Positions 8,894-17,383 of a stretch of DNA of 64,000 bases are shown here, in pieces. The notes beneath the pieces were generated by a model that was not told the origin of the DNA, made no database searches, and was given only the letters and a program-made list of their open reading frames with translations. The DNA is from Corynebacterium riegelii (lineage in GTDB: Bacteria > Actinomycetota > Actinomycetes > Mycobacteriales > Mycobacteriaceae): NCBI RefSeq assembly GCF_016728505.1, contig NZ_CP068159.1, positions 1,550,001 through 1,614,000 of the forward strand, written 5' to 3'. How positions within the stretch are numbered: the first letter of the stretch is position 1; each line of letters begins with the position of its first letter. The position numbers and the translations under genes are program-made.

Positions 8894-9713
8894 GTGTTGG
8901 AAGTGCTGCGCATCTTTACCCGCCTCGGCTTGACATCTTTTGGCGGCCCGACGGCGCACCTGGGCTATTTTCGCGACGAGTCTGTTGACAAGCGAAAATG
9001 GCTCACAGATGAGGAGTACGCGGACCTAGTTGCGCTGTGCCAGTTCATGCCCGGGCCGGCATCGAGCCAGGTGGGTATGGCAATCGGGCTCAAGCGCGCA
9101 GGCTACGGAGGTATGTTTGCCGCGTTTGTGGGATTCACGCTGCCCAGCGTCATCCTCTTGGTGGCGTTTGCTCTTGGGGTGGCACGGCTGGGCGACATCT
9201 CGGGCGCGGGTTGGCTCGCGGGGATGAAGGCTGCGGCGGTTGCCGTGGTGGCGCAGGCGGTGCTGGGCATGAGCAAAAGCATTGTCACTGACCGGCTGCG
9301 CGCCGCCGTGGCGTTGGGAGCGTTCCTGGTGGTTCTGCTGGTGCCGCACCCGTTGGCCCAGGTGGGAGCCATTGCGGTTGGCATGCTGGTTACGCTCGTG
9401 CTTTTGCGTATCGACGCCCCACAGCACCCCATCCCCGCCACACCCCAGCGCAGCGCTGTTGGTTGTTGGCGTGATGCCGTTCTGGGATCGCCTGCGCGCT
9501 AACCCGAAGGCTGCCAGTGCCTTGGCTGGCGCTAACGCAGCAGTTGTGGGCATCTTGGCCGCCGCGCTGTACAACCCTGTGTTCACCGTCGGCATCCACG
9601 GGCCTGCGACGATGGCGGTTGCCGCGGCGGCGTTCGCGGCGCTACACAACTTCAAGGCTCCAGCCTGGGCTGTGGTTCCGCTGGCGGCCCTGGTTGGCTG
9701 GGTTGCGTTGTAA
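8894..9713 (+). pseudogene. Chromate transporter (ChrA-like), internally deleted and frameshifted
   Basis: From a GTG at 8894 the first 180 residues are a good N-terminal chromate transporter domain: LGLTSFGGPTAHLGYFRDE, CQFMPGPASSQVGMAIG, and several membrane helices. The frame then goes out of register at about 9410-9460 and stops at 9502. Another frame continues with VVGVMPFWDRLRANPKAAS and LAAALYNPVFTVGI, which is the extreme C-terminal part of ChrA. Full-length two-domain ChrA is about 380-420 residues; this locus could encode only about 270, so 100 or more residues of the second domain are missing in addition to the frame change. Probably non-functional; the N-terminal half alone resembles single-domain (short-chain) ChrA but lacks a partner gene. 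Confidence 0.75.
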
Positions 9714-9735
9714 GTGGTGCTGTAGCGTGGGCGCC

Positions 9736-10368
9736 ATGCACGCGCACGACCTTTTAAACGTCATTTACACCGCTGGCGTGGTGTTTGACGGGCTGTCCAC
9801 CAGTCGTTTCGCAACCGACAAGTTTTTGCGCACTGGGGACACCGACGGTGTGCGGGGGAGAGGGGACTTGGCGCTGCTGCAAGACTTGCAGGCGGCGGCG
9901 GAGTTTGTTATCAAAACTGCTGGTAGCCACATTAATGCGGACTACTTGAGCAGGATTAATGGCCAACTGACGCGTAGTGCAGCCCTCAATCCGGGGGCGC
10001 TGCGGCGCGCCGAGCAAGGTATCGGAGTCAACACTGCGCATGGCAGACATGAGCCGGAGGCGTTGACGGCTGGGGAGGTAGACGTGATCGTCACAAAGCA
10101 GCTGGCCCATACGGACCCGCTTGAGGCTGCCGCGTACCTGTTTGTCGAGCTCGCGCGGGCCCAGCCGTTTGAGGACGGCAACAAACGCACCGCGATTTTC
10201 GCGGCGAACAGTTACCTGCTGGGCCAAGGGACTGGGGCGTTGCTTGCAGTGCCGCATGATGACGAAGACCCCACCGTGAGTGCCACGTTCAGCGACCTGC
10301 TAGCACGCGCCTATGTGTTTGGGGAAGTGGAGCCGGTCGTGGAGATGCTGCTTAAAAACCTAAGGTAG
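9736..10368 (+). CDS. Fic/Doc family protein with Gln in place of catalytic His
   Basis: A 210-residue protein, start ATG 9736. The Fic motif is QPFEDGNKRTA, residues 143-153; most Fic enzymes have His at the first position, here Gln143. The remaining anion-hole residues (DGNKR) are intact. The preceding helices (EAAAYLFVELARA) fit the Fic/Doc core. Fic proteins transfer AMP, UMP or phosphate to target proteins, and the His acts as the general base, so activity is doubtful or altered. No small antitoxin gene is visible next to it. It overlaps the convergent histidine kinase gene by 17 bases. Confidence 0.8.
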   Translation: MHAHDLLNVIYTAGVVFDGLSTSRFATDKFLRTGDTDGVRGRGDLALLQDLQAAAEFVIKTAGSHINADYLSRINGQLTRSAALNPGALRRAEQGIGVNTAHGRHEPEALTAGEVDVIVTKQLAHTDPLEAAAYLFVELARAQPFEDGNKRTAIFAANSYLLGQGTGALLAVPHDDEDPTVSATFSDLLARAYVFGEVEPVVEMLLKNLR

Positions 10369-11320
10369 CTACCACGGAGCCGTCGTCGTGCTGGGTGATG
10401 GTGAAGGTGGCGCGGTGGGCGTCTGCAATAGCCTGCACCAAGGTGAGACCCAAGCCGTGGCCGGTGGTGGAGCGCGCGTCGCCGTCGGCGTTGGTGACGC
10501 TGACCGTGGCGGGGTGAGAAAGCGCAAGCGTGGCCGTGTTGGGGGCACCGTGGGTAACGGCGTTGCGCACAAGATTGTCCACCGCCTGGCGCAGCAGCTC
10601 CGGGTCGCCGTCAACCACGACGCCTTCGGTGATCTCGGCCAGCACGCCCCGTTCGGCGGCGATTTCCTTGCACAGTTTGGAAAGGTCGACGGGTTGGGGG
10701 TTGAGGGGGTGACCGGAGTGGGCGTTTGCAAGCAGCAAAAGCCCCTCGACGGTGCGCAGGTTTCGAGCGTTGACCTCCCGGATGCGGGTGAGCGCTTCAG
10801 TGGCGCCGGCGGGGTTGGAAAGCGCGACGTCAGCGATGGTTTGGATGGTGGCGATCGGTGTTTTCAGCTCATGCGAGGCGTTGGAAGCAAAGCGCTTCTG
10901 CGCAGCTAAGGCGGCGGCGAGGGAATCCAACATGGTGTTTAAGGCGCCGGCAACCTCGGCGATCTCATCGTTTGCGGTGGGAGGGGTGATGCGCACCGAC
11001 GTGTCGCCGGCGGTGATTTGCTGGGCGGTAGCCGCAATGTCTCGCAATGGGCGGATGACCAAGCCTGCGAGGAACCACCCCACAGCTCCCGCGGCTGCCG
11101 TCATCAGCGCCAACACCACCAGTGAGATGGTCAGCACGGTGCGCAGGATTTCGTTGGTGATAGGGATGGCGGCGTCAATCACCGCGCCTTCGCCCGCGAA
11201 CTCCGCTTGGAAAGGAACTGGGGTAAAGCGCAGGTAGGCGTACACCAGTCCGATGAGCAGCAGTCCCGCACCCAGAGTGGTTGCCACGAACATGACGGTG
11301 ATGCGCGCTCGCAGAGTCAT
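10352..11320 (-). CDS. Two-component sensor histidine kinase
   Basis: 322 residues from the ATG at 11320, which overlaps the regulator's stop (ATGA). An upstream in-frame extension lies wholly inside the regulator gene and is not used. Layout: first membrane helix (TVMFVATTLGAGLLLIGLVY), a short external loop of about 35 residues, second helix, HAMP linker (VIRPLRDIAATAQQITAGD), H-box ASHELKTPIATIQ with the phosphorylated His, then an ATPase domain with DNLVRNAVTHGAP and GHGLGLTLVQ. The external loop is small, so it may sense the membrane or the wall. It pairs with the OmpR-type regulator just upstream in the same operon. Confidence 0.9.
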   Translation of the reverse strand: MTLRARITVMFVATTLGAGLLLIGLVYAYLRFTPVPFQAEFAGEGAVIDAAIPITNEILRTVLTISLVVLALMTAAAGAVGWFLAGLVIRPLRDIAATAQQITAGDTSVRITPPTANDEIAEVAGALNTMLDSLAAALAAQKRFASNASHELKTPIATIQTIADVALSNPAGATEALTRIREVNARNLRTVEGLLLLANAHSGHPLNPQPVDLSKLCKEIAAERGVLAEITEGVVVDGDPELLRQAVDNLVRNAVTHGAPNTATLALSHPATVSVTNADGDARSTTGHGLGLTLVQAIADAHRATFTITQHDDGSVVATLGF

Positions 11321-11991
11321 GCCGGCTCCTCCGCCGCGTAGTAGCCCACACCGGGGGCGGTGTGGATGATCCAGGGGTCGCCCAGCTTGCGGCGCAGATG
11401 CGAAATAGTCACGCGCGGGGAGTTGGTGAACGGGTCGGCGTTTTCGTCCCATGCCTCTTCGAGGAGGGATTCTGCGGAGATAACGCCGCCGTCGTAACGC
11501 AGCAGCACCTCAAGCACCCTGAACTCCTTGGGGCTTAAGGCAACCGGAACCCCCGCGCGCGTGACCTGTTTGCGGAAAGTATCAAGCCGCACATCGCCGC
11601 AGCGAAACACCTCGCCCTGCGTGGGGACGGCGCGTTTTGCTAGCGCCTGCACCCGCGCGATCAACTCGGGTACTTCAAACGGCTTGGGCAGGTAATCGTC
11701 GGCGCCGATGGCAAACCCCTCCAACCGGTCATCCAGGGTGCCGGAGGCCGTCAGCATGATCACGCGCGTGGCCGGGTGGTCCTGAGTGATGCGCTGGCAT
11801 ACCTCGTCACCATGCAGGCGCGGCAGGTCACGGTCCAACACCACCACATCGGGGCCGAGCTCATCGATCTTGGCTAGGGCCTCTTTGCCGTCGAAGGCAG
11901 TGAAGGTATCCATTCCTGCCTGCGACAACGCCTCGGCGACGGCCGCTGCAAGGTAGACCTCATCATCCACCACAAGTACGCGAATGCTCAT
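11317..11991 (-). CDS. OmpR-family response regulator
   Basis: 224 residues. The receiver domain has DD at 9-10, the phosphoacceptor Asp53 in VVVLDRDLP, a TA at about 82-83 (MLTASG) and Lys near 104 (PKPF). The C-terminal winged helix (residues 130-222) includes LSPKEFRVLEVLL and RVTISHLRRKLG. It is first in a two-gene leftward operon with the sensor kinase and is divergent from the membrane-protein/protease pair at 12032-13799, which is a reasonable but unproven target. Confidence 0.92.
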   Translation of the reverse strand: MSIRVLVVDDEVYLAAAVAEALSQAGMDTFTAFDGKEALAKIDELGPDVVVLDRDLPRLHGDEVCQRITQDHPATRVIMLTASGTLDDRLEGFAIGADDYLPKPFEVPELIARVQALAKRAVPTQGEVFRCGDVRLDTFRKQVTRAGVPVALSPKEFRVLEVLLRYDGGVISAESLLEEAWDENADPFTNSPRVTISHLRRKLGDPWIIHTAPGVGYYAAEEPA

Positions 11992-12031
11992 GGTTTCAAG
12001 GGTAGGTTGCGCACGTTAACGCTGTCGCAAC

Positions 12032-13030
12032 ATGGGTACTTTTACTGTCATGAGCATGCAGATGCGAAACGCGAACCGGATTGTCGGTGTGGACGTGGCC
12101 AGGGCGGTCGCGCTGATCGGAATGATCTGCGCACACCTGACATTCCCCAACGGTGTTTTAGGCGAGGTGCTCTACGGGTTTCCGGCGGCGCTCTTCGGCC
12201 TGCTCGCTGGGGTCAGCATGGGACTTATGCACGATCGTGGCGCGCGCCCGATGCACTTCGTGGTGCGCGGGCTGATCATCATCGCGATCGGCATGGTGCT
12301 GTCGCTTGTGCCAAGCTCCATCGTCATCGTGTTGGGAACGCTGGGCATCTGCATGGTCGTGCTGGCGTGGGCGCCGGGGCAGGGAACAGGTTTGCTTGCG
12401 GGATGCGCGGCTGCGGCTGCGCTTATCTCCGGGCTGGCCTATGCGTTCCTGCCGTTTGGCCTCGGGGTGTACCCGATCTTCATGTGGCTTGCGCTGCTGC
12501 TGTCCGGGATCTTGGTGCAGCGACACCTGCTGGGGCGCCCGGTGCGCCTGGCAGTGGCTGCTGTGCTGGGGCTTGGTCTGATGGCGGCAGATATCGCATC
12601 GCGCTGGTACCTGGAGCTGCCCCTTTTCCTGGAGGCGCAGGGGCACACAGGTGGGCTGGCGGATGTGATCGGCAGCGTCGGCGCAAGCGTAGGAATTGTC
12701 GCCCTGTGTTGCCTGGTGGCGCAGCCGTGGCAGATAGTCCTGCCGCGCATGGGTGCGATGCCGCTGACGCTCTACTTCCTGCACGTACCAACATCACTGT
12801 TTATTGGCGTTGTGCCAACACTCATCGGTGCGGCCGTGTTCGCAACCGCGTGGCTCGCGGTATTTAAGCGCGGGCCGATGGAGGAAGCCGTGCGCCGCGG
12901 GGTTACCGCAGGCACCGGCTGGATTGAAAGGAAACGAAATGAAAAAAGTATTGGGTCTGGCAGCAGTAGTGGGCATCTGCTTGTCGACGCCCCCCGCCCT
13001 CGCCATGGAGAGCACCACCTTCGCCGGTGA
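12032..13030 (+). CDS. Membrane protein, DUF1624/YeiB acyltransferase-like
   Basis: 332 residues with about nine hydrophobic segments. The N-terminal signature NRIVGVDVARAVALIGMICA resembles the opening of DUF1624/DUF418-type proteins related to membrane acyltransferases. The natural end is probably near GPMEEAVRR (residue 285), but the frame stays open to 13030 and so overlaps the start of the protease gene by 92 bases. ATG codons at 12032, 12050 and 12059 are all possible starts; no ribosome site is clear. The substrate is unknown. Likely co-transcribed with the protease. Confidence 0.7.
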   Translation: MGTFTVMSMQMRNANRIVGVDVARAVALIGMICAHLTFPNGVLGEVLYGFPAALFGLLAGVSMGLMHDRGARPMHFVVRGLIIIAIGMVLSLVPSSIVIVLGTLGICMVVLAWAPGQGTGLLAGCAAAAALISGLAYAFLPFGLGVYPIFMWLALLLSGILVQRHLLGRPVRLAVAAVLGLGLMAADIASRWYLELPLFLEAQGHTGGLADVIGSVGASVGIVALCCLVAQPWQIVLPRMGAMPLTLYFLHVPTSLFIGVVPTLIGAAVFATAWLAVFKRGPMEEAVRRGVTAGTGWIERKRNEKSIGSGSSSGHLLVDAPRPRHGEHHLRR

Positions 13031-13799
13031 CGCCGAAGAAGCCACCCCGGTAGTTAGCGTGCGCGTGGAAAAAACCGACCCAGACGACGGCGTGTGCACC
13101 GGCACCGCAATTAGCGAACACTGGGTGATCACCGCCCGACACTGCACCGAGGCAGCCCGCAAGCTGGCACCAACGGTACGCACCGGCCAGGGCGACGAAC
13201 AGAAAACGTATGAAGTGGACCGCTGGGAGATCGCCCCGCGTGGCGATATTGCCCTGCTTCACACCGCCCAACCCATGCAGCTTTCCCACTTCGCAGGCGT
13301 TGCGGACACGGTGCCTTCCGGCAGCGTGAACGTGTACGGCTGGTCTTCCGACGGTTCGGGCGGCTCCACCAAGTTGCCGTCTGCAACCGGCCAGGTCAAG
13401 GGAGAATCCCCGCTGGCGTTGTTCGAGGCGCCGAGTGCTTTGGAGGTTGCCTTGGAAAACGGTGCCCGTATCCAGCCGGGTGACTCTGGCGGTGCTATTT
13501 TTGCCGACGGCAACGTGGCCGCCATCATGTCCGCCGGCCTTTTCGAAGATCCCGAGAACCCCACGGAGGAGGAAATGACCTCCAACGCGGCGGTCGCCGT
13601 GGCGCCGGTTGCGGACCAGGCCGACTGGATCAAGGAAACGATCTCGCAGCCGGAGAGCGATGATGCTGAGTCTTCTCCGGAGTCCTCTTCAGAGTCTTCT
13701 TCGGAGGCTTCGGGGGTGCTGCAGTGGGTCCTCGTCGGCCTCGGCGTGCTTGTGGTGCTGGGCGGACTGTTCTGGATGCTGCAGCGCCGGAAGGGGTAG
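12939..13799 (+). CDS. Membrane-anchored trypsin-like serine protease
   Basis: 286 residues from the ATG at 12939 (AAAGGAAA just upstream). There is an N-terminal signal peptide ending near PPALA, then a chymotrypsin-fold domain with the triad visible: His in VITARHCTEA, Asp in DIALLHT, Ser in PGDSGGAIF. Cysteines flank the His region. A serine/glutamate-rich stalk of about 30 residues precedes a C-terminal membrane helix (WVLVGLGVLVVLGGLFWML) and a basic tail RRKG, so the protease domain faces the cell envelope. The start lies within the end of the upstream membrane-protein frame. Substrate unknown. Confidence 0.88.
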   Translation: MKKVLGLAAVVGICLSTPPALAMESTTFAGDAEEATPVVSVRVEKTDPDDGVCTGTAISEHWVITARHCTEAARKLAPTVRTGQGDEQKTYEVDRWEIAPRGDIALLHTAQPMQLSHFAGVADTVPSGSVNVYGWSSDGSGGSTKLPSATGQVKGESPLALFEAPSALEVALENGARIQPGDSGGAIFADGNVAAIMSAGLFEDPENPTEEEMTSNAAVAVAPVADQADWIKETISQPESDDAESSPESSSESSSEASGVLQWVLVGLGVLVVLGGLFWMLQRRKG

Positions 13800-13850
13800 T
13801 GGCTAGGTAGTGGCTAGGTAGTGGCCAGGTTGTGACCAGGTAGTTGTGGC
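13793..13850. repeat. Tandem 11-bp repeat between convergent gene ends
   Basis: About five units of consensus TAGGTAGTGGC: two perfect (13804-13814, 13815-13825), the rest degenerate. The first unit contains the protease stop codon and the last abuts the stop codon of the small lipoprotein on the other strand. Confidence 0.8.
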
Positions 13851-13948
13851 TAATCGTCATCGGGCGCACCCGAGCAGGCAGCAAGACCCCACGCGGTTGC
13901 GGCGGCGAGCAGGGCAACGAGACCATGTTTCCGGAGGTTGTTCGGCAT
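13850..13948 (-). CDS. Very small (32-residue) lipoprotein
   Basis: A leftward frame of 32 codons from ATG 13948 to TAG 13850. It encodes a textbook lipoprotein signal: basic start (NNLRKHG), hydrophobic core (LVALLAAATAWG), lipobox LAAC, then only SGAPDDD after the Cys. After processing, the mature product would be an 8-residue lipopeptide. A TATATT hexamer ends seven bases before the ATG, fitting a leaderless message. The signal-peptide quality and the promoter argue that it is real; the function is unknown. It could also be the remnant of a longer lipoprotein, since the 11-bp repeat begins just at its stop. Confidence 0.55.
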   Translation of the reverse strand: MPNNLRKHGLVALLAAATAWGLAACSGAPDDD

Positions 13949-13991
13949 GGTTGTCAATATAGATCTGTCGATATAGATCCGTGTCTACAGA

Positions 13992-15506
13992 TCACACTCG
14001 GGGATGAAAGGCTGGGTCCGGCATCCCTGTTCGGGCGCAGTCGCACCTTCCCTTTGCCGCATATATTCGGCTGACCGCAGATTGTGTTGCGGGGACGGAT
14101 TGGTTGAAACGCAGCGGATCACTTGGACGTTTCCGGTACCCTGACCTGCCGGTTTGTGGATCGAAATCCATGTAACCCTTGTTGAAAGAGCCGTCTCTGT
14201 GATCGTTGTTGCACCTGTGGTGTTCGCGACATAAACCGGTGAGGTTTTCAATGTCGGTTCTGCCACCTTTGATCCAGGCCAGGATGTGGTGCGCTTCGCA
14301 CTCCGACATGGCGGCGGTGCAGCCGAGCCAGGAGCAGACCCCTTGGACGGCAAACATCGCGATGCGTTGCTCAATTGAGGCGATCCTGTTGCTTTGGCCA
14401 AGCCACAGGGGAACAGAGGTCACCCCATCTACTTGCAGTACGAAGTCGGTCGTGCCGTCCATACCGAGGCGGACAAGATCGAAGCAATCGACTTCGAGTC
14501 CTACGTTGGTGCCGTACAACATGACAGCATCACCGTCCGCGAGGTCATCCAGCGTAACCGCAATGACAACGGACGCCGCACCATTGTGTTCTTCCTGGTA
14601 CTCCTGCTCGTACTGCCGGAAGATGGCAAAGAACTGGTCGTAGCGACGCTGACGGGGCGTACGCGGGTCAATCTCACCCTGCAGCTCCTTGGGCAGGTTG
14701 CTGTTTGGTGCGAGCCCCTGATCCAGGTGTGCCTTGATCAGTGCAGCGTGGCCAGCCGTGGTGTTGATGTGGATATCAACGGTGCCGTCGGCTTTCCTGC
14801 GGCCAATCGCAATGCCACGGTTCTCGTGGCCCGCGTTCGGGTTGGAGCGCGGCGCATGCTTCCGGTTCGCCGCCTCGACAGCCTTGCGCACGTAGATACG
14901 CAGGTCTTCGGGGGAGCGGGAGAGTGCTTCGCGCATCGCGTCGGCATGAATGCGGGCACGATCCCCGGCTGCGGCCTTGAGAAGCTTGTCCAGCTCGCGG
15001 CGGATGATGTCCTGCTTTTCCGCGCTCACCTGGGCGGCGTGCTTGCGCGCGTCGCTCTGCTGTTGGCGCTGCTCCTCTTCCTGCTGCTGACGACTAGCCT
15101 CAGGGCCACTGTCAGGGCCAGCGCCAGCGTGACTGTCTGCGCCGCTGAAAAGATCTTCCGCGTCTTCATCCGCAGGCGGGGGAGGAGGTGGCGGGGGCTC
15201 GGGTGGAGCGAACAGGAGGCGACCGCGCTGGAGGCGATTGTACGCCTCAGACTTTGAAAGGTCTAGGCACTGCTGCAGGTATGCGTTGGCGTAGTTTGCG
15301 CCGACCGTGCGCCCAGCCTCATCGCGTTCGGCGATGAAGGCGAACGCTGCATCAATTGTCGCTTTTTGTTTGAATTGCGCTTCGAGCAGCTCCATGTCTT
15401 TATGGATGTCTTCGAACGCCAAGCAGGAGGGGTCTTCGAACAGTGCGCTAAGGGATTCAAGTGCGGATGCAATCTGCTTTACACACTGCGTTACTTGCGT
15501 GCTCAT
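13992..15506 (-). CDS. HNH endonuclease-signature protein
   Basis: 504 residues from the ATG at 15506 (AAGGAGGG seven bases upstream; a longer start at 15551 lacks support). The N-terminal half is helical (residues 1-105), then a proline-rich linker with eight consecutive prolines and a Q/E-rich coiled-coil-like stretch, then a second helical block. The HNH nuclease motif lies near residues 415-450: CEAHHILAWIKGGRTDIENL followed by LCREHHRCNNDH. Cysteines around it could bind zinc. Related HNH proteins occur in several copies in corynebacterial genomes and resemble the mycobacterial 13E12 repeat family. A second member lies at 57711-58814. Confidence 0.88.
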   Translation of the reverse strand: MSTQVTQCVKQIASALESLSALFEDPSCLAFEDIHKDMELLEAQFKQKATIDAAFAFIAERDEAGRTVGANYANAYLQQCLDLSKSEAYNRLQRGRLLFAPPEPPPPPPPPADEDAEDLFSGADSHAGAGPDSGPEASRQQQEEEQRQQQSDARKHAAQVSAEKQDIIRRELDKLLKAAAGDRARIHADAMREALSRSPEDLRIYVRKAVEAANRKHAPRSNPNAGHENRGIAIGRRKADGTVDIHINTTAGHAALIKAHLDQGLAPNSNLPKELQGEIDPRTPRQRRYDQFFAIFRQYEQEYQEEHNGAASVVIAVTLDDLADGDAVMLYGTNVGLEVDCFDLVRLGMDGTTDFVLQVDGVTSVPLWLGQSNRIASIEQRIAMFAVQGVCSWLGCTAAMSECEAHHILAWIKGGRTDIENLTGLCREHHRCNNDHRDGSFNKGYMDFDPQTGRSGYRKRPSDPLRFNQSVPATQSAVSRIYAAKGRCDCARTGMPDPAFHPRV

Positions 15507-15628
15507 TATACCCTCCTTCCTGCTGGTATGTCGTCTGAACATCACTGTCAAAAACTGTTAAACAACACACTAGCAGGCGGGGTTAACACACTAACCAAAA
15601 AAGCGAACGCACGTTCTAAAATGTGGGC

Positions 15629-16126
15629 TTAGCCAGCGATTTCGTACCCGAAGATCTCATCGATCCGCGGAGCGTTTGCGGGCCAACTTGGGTCACCCGG
15701 GTAGAAGATGCGGTCAGGCTTAAGGATCAGGTGAAGCGCTTCGCCGTCAAGCAGGGAAAGGTCCGTGTCGTAACCGAAAAGGTCTAGTGCCTCATCTTCG
15801 GTGCCGATGGTGATCCACTTCGTTTCGCTCACCTTAGGCGCGCCGCCCTGGATCCCCGAGATCTCGGTGGGGGCAGGTAGTTCCAGGAAGAAATACGTCT
15901 CATCCGGGTCGGCGTAAAAGTTACCGACCTCGCGCACGGCAGTGTTGCCATCCATAATGCGCAGGGTGGCAAAGACTTCGGGGTGGTCGGCGTTGACGGG
16001 GGCGTCGTCAAGCAAAGGCTCCTCAAGCGCAGGCTCCTCAGCCTCCGGCAAATCCGGCACCTCAGGCAACTCCGGCACACACGCGGTCAACACTAACGCA
16101 GCAAGCACAGCACTGAGGCGGCGCAT
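15629..16126 (-). CDS. Putative lipoprotein
   Basis: 165 residues. Signal MRRLSAVLAALVLTAC ends in a lipobox (LTAC), followed by an acidic proline/glutamate-rich spacer (PELPEVPDLPEAEEPALEEP) and a beta-rich domain of about 110 residues containing TYFFLELPAPTEISG and ALHLILKPDRIFYPGDPSW. No enzyme motif seen. The ATG overlaps the stop of the upstream lipoprotein gene (TGATG), so the two products probably work together on the outer face of the membrane. Function unknown. Confidence 0.8.
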   Translation of the reverse strand: MRRLSAVLAALVLTACVPELPEVPDLPEAEEPALEEPLLDDAPVNADHPEVFATLRIMDGNTAVREVGNFYADPDETYFFLELPAPTEISGIQGGAPKVSETKWITIGTEDEALDLFGYDTDLSLLDGEALHLILKPDRIFYPGDPSWPANAPRIDEIFGYEIAG

Positions 16127-17256
16127 CAGTCCAGCACCTCAACGTTCTTAAAGGACGTAACGCGCAGCGCACCCATCGGCATGCCGGTATCGGTTTGGAA
16201 GTGGACCGAGTCCGCAGCCATCGTCAAGCGGACGCGTTTGCCTAGGACCTGCTCCCATTCGGTGCCCCAATCCCGGGGGTATGTGCTGATCTCCCGGCCG
16301 CCTAGGGAGATGGTGTCGGTGTCGCGGGTCACTACTTCACCGGAGGCCCGGTAGTCGGTGAAGTCCTGCGACGCGTCCAGCTGGAGCAGGAGGTATTCGC
16401 TGTTGGGGTCCTCGTTGTTCGGCATGCCTTCAGGGCGAAGCTCGTAGCCATGCTTCATCACCACGGTGCCTTCAGCCACCGCATCCGGTGCGTCAGCGGG
16501 AGCGTTGCCCCGACGGGCCTCGGGCAGTGCCACGGTGAGATCGCCACGTTCAAGCGGGCCGCGGTCTTCGATGGGTGCCCACGTGATTTCAAGATGAAGC
16601 GGAAATGCGTACTGAATGTTGAAATCGCGGGGTTTTTCTGCCGACAGGATCTCCGTGCCGTCGACCTCGCACCAGGTCGAGTCGCCATTACCGGTGCCGC
16701 TTGAGTGCTCGCTTTGGTACAGGCCGTAGCCAAGCTGGGAGGCCTGGATCGTTGCACGGTACCCGCCCGCACCGGAGGCACCTTGGGTCAGGATGCTTGT
16801 CGACGCCTCCGCGGACCCACCATCCCCAACCTGAAACAGCAGCACGCGAGAGAAGTGGTTGGACATTTCATCGACGCCGTCGAAGCTCAAAAGCAGCTCC
16901 GGCGTGCCCCCGCCGTTTGCCTCTACAAGGGCGTAGCGGTAGTTGCCCTCGGGGGCGTATTTAAGGGCAATGCCGGTGGGGTTGGGCAGGTCAAAGTTGT
17001 AACTACCAGGGTTATCTAGCACTTTGGCGTATTCGGTGCGCCAGTCTGCTTCCTTGGCGCGTTTGTCCTGTTTGCGCGTCGGCGGCTCCTCAGGCTGGCC
17101 AGCAACGGTTGTGTATACCTCGCCGGAATCAGGGTCTACAACTTCGGTGGCGGTTACAACGACGGTGTCGCCGCTGCCGGAGCAAGCGCTGAGCGCAAGA
17201 GCGCAGGCAACAAACGGCAGGGCAATACGCACGGGAAAACTACGACACATAGTCAT
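16126..17256 (-). CDS. Putative lipoprotein, first gene of a pair
   Basis: 376 residues. Signal with lipobox LSAC (FVACALALSACSGSGD), then a linker rich in charged residues (PPTRKQDKRAKEAD) and a region that contains FNIQYAFPLHLEITW and ends with MGALRVTSFKNVEVLD. Several segments (NYRYALVEANGGGTPELLLS) resemble secreted proteins that report on EF-like or beta-propeller folds, but no family is assigned. Start at ATG 17256, or the ATG two codons later. The stop overlaps the ATG of the second lipoprotein. Confidence 0.78.
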   Translation of the reverse strand: MTMCRSFPVRIALPFVACALALSACSGSGDTVVVTATEVVDPDSGEVYTTVAGQPEEPPTRKQDKRAKEADWRTEYAKVLDNPGSYNFDLPNPTGIALKYAPEGNYRYALVEANGGGTPELLLSFDGVDEMSNHFSRVLLFQVGDGGSAEASTSILTQGASGAGGYRATIQASQLGYGLYQSEHSSGTGNGDSTWCEVDGTEILSAEKPRDFNIQYAFPLHLEITWAPIEDRGPLERGDLTVALPEARRGNAPADAPDAVAEGTVVMKHGYELRPEGMPNNEDPNSEYLLLQLDASQDFTDYRASGEVVTRDTDTISLGGREISTYPRDWGTEWEQVLGKRVRLTMAADSVHFQTDTGMPMGALRVTSFKNVEVLD

Positions 17257-17327
17257 TTAACCTACAACCGAATCGGCCGCAACTGGTGCTGTGGCAACAG
17301 CAAAACACTGGAGTGGAATCTCGAGCA

Positions 17328-17355
17328 TTGATTAGCCCGACTGAATCCATAAAAT
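17328..17355 (+). promoter_or_regulatory. Promoter of the 48-residue small ORF
   Basis: TTGATT (17328-17333), 16-base spacer, TAAAAT (17350-17355). Both hexamers are close to the sigma-A consensus, giving a short leader before the ATG at 17384. Confidence 0.5.
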
Positions 17356-17383
17356 GAAAGTACGTCACTAAAAAAGGGGGCTG

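Noticed and set aside
13797..13850. Short repeats as a CRISPR array
   Set aside because: Units are only 11 bases and contiguous, with no spacers and no cas genes.
13992..15506. HNH genes as parts of mobile introns or prophages
   Set aside because: No intron, integrase or phage genes nearby; they resemble resident 13E12-like proteins, and one has the same position in C. glutamicum.
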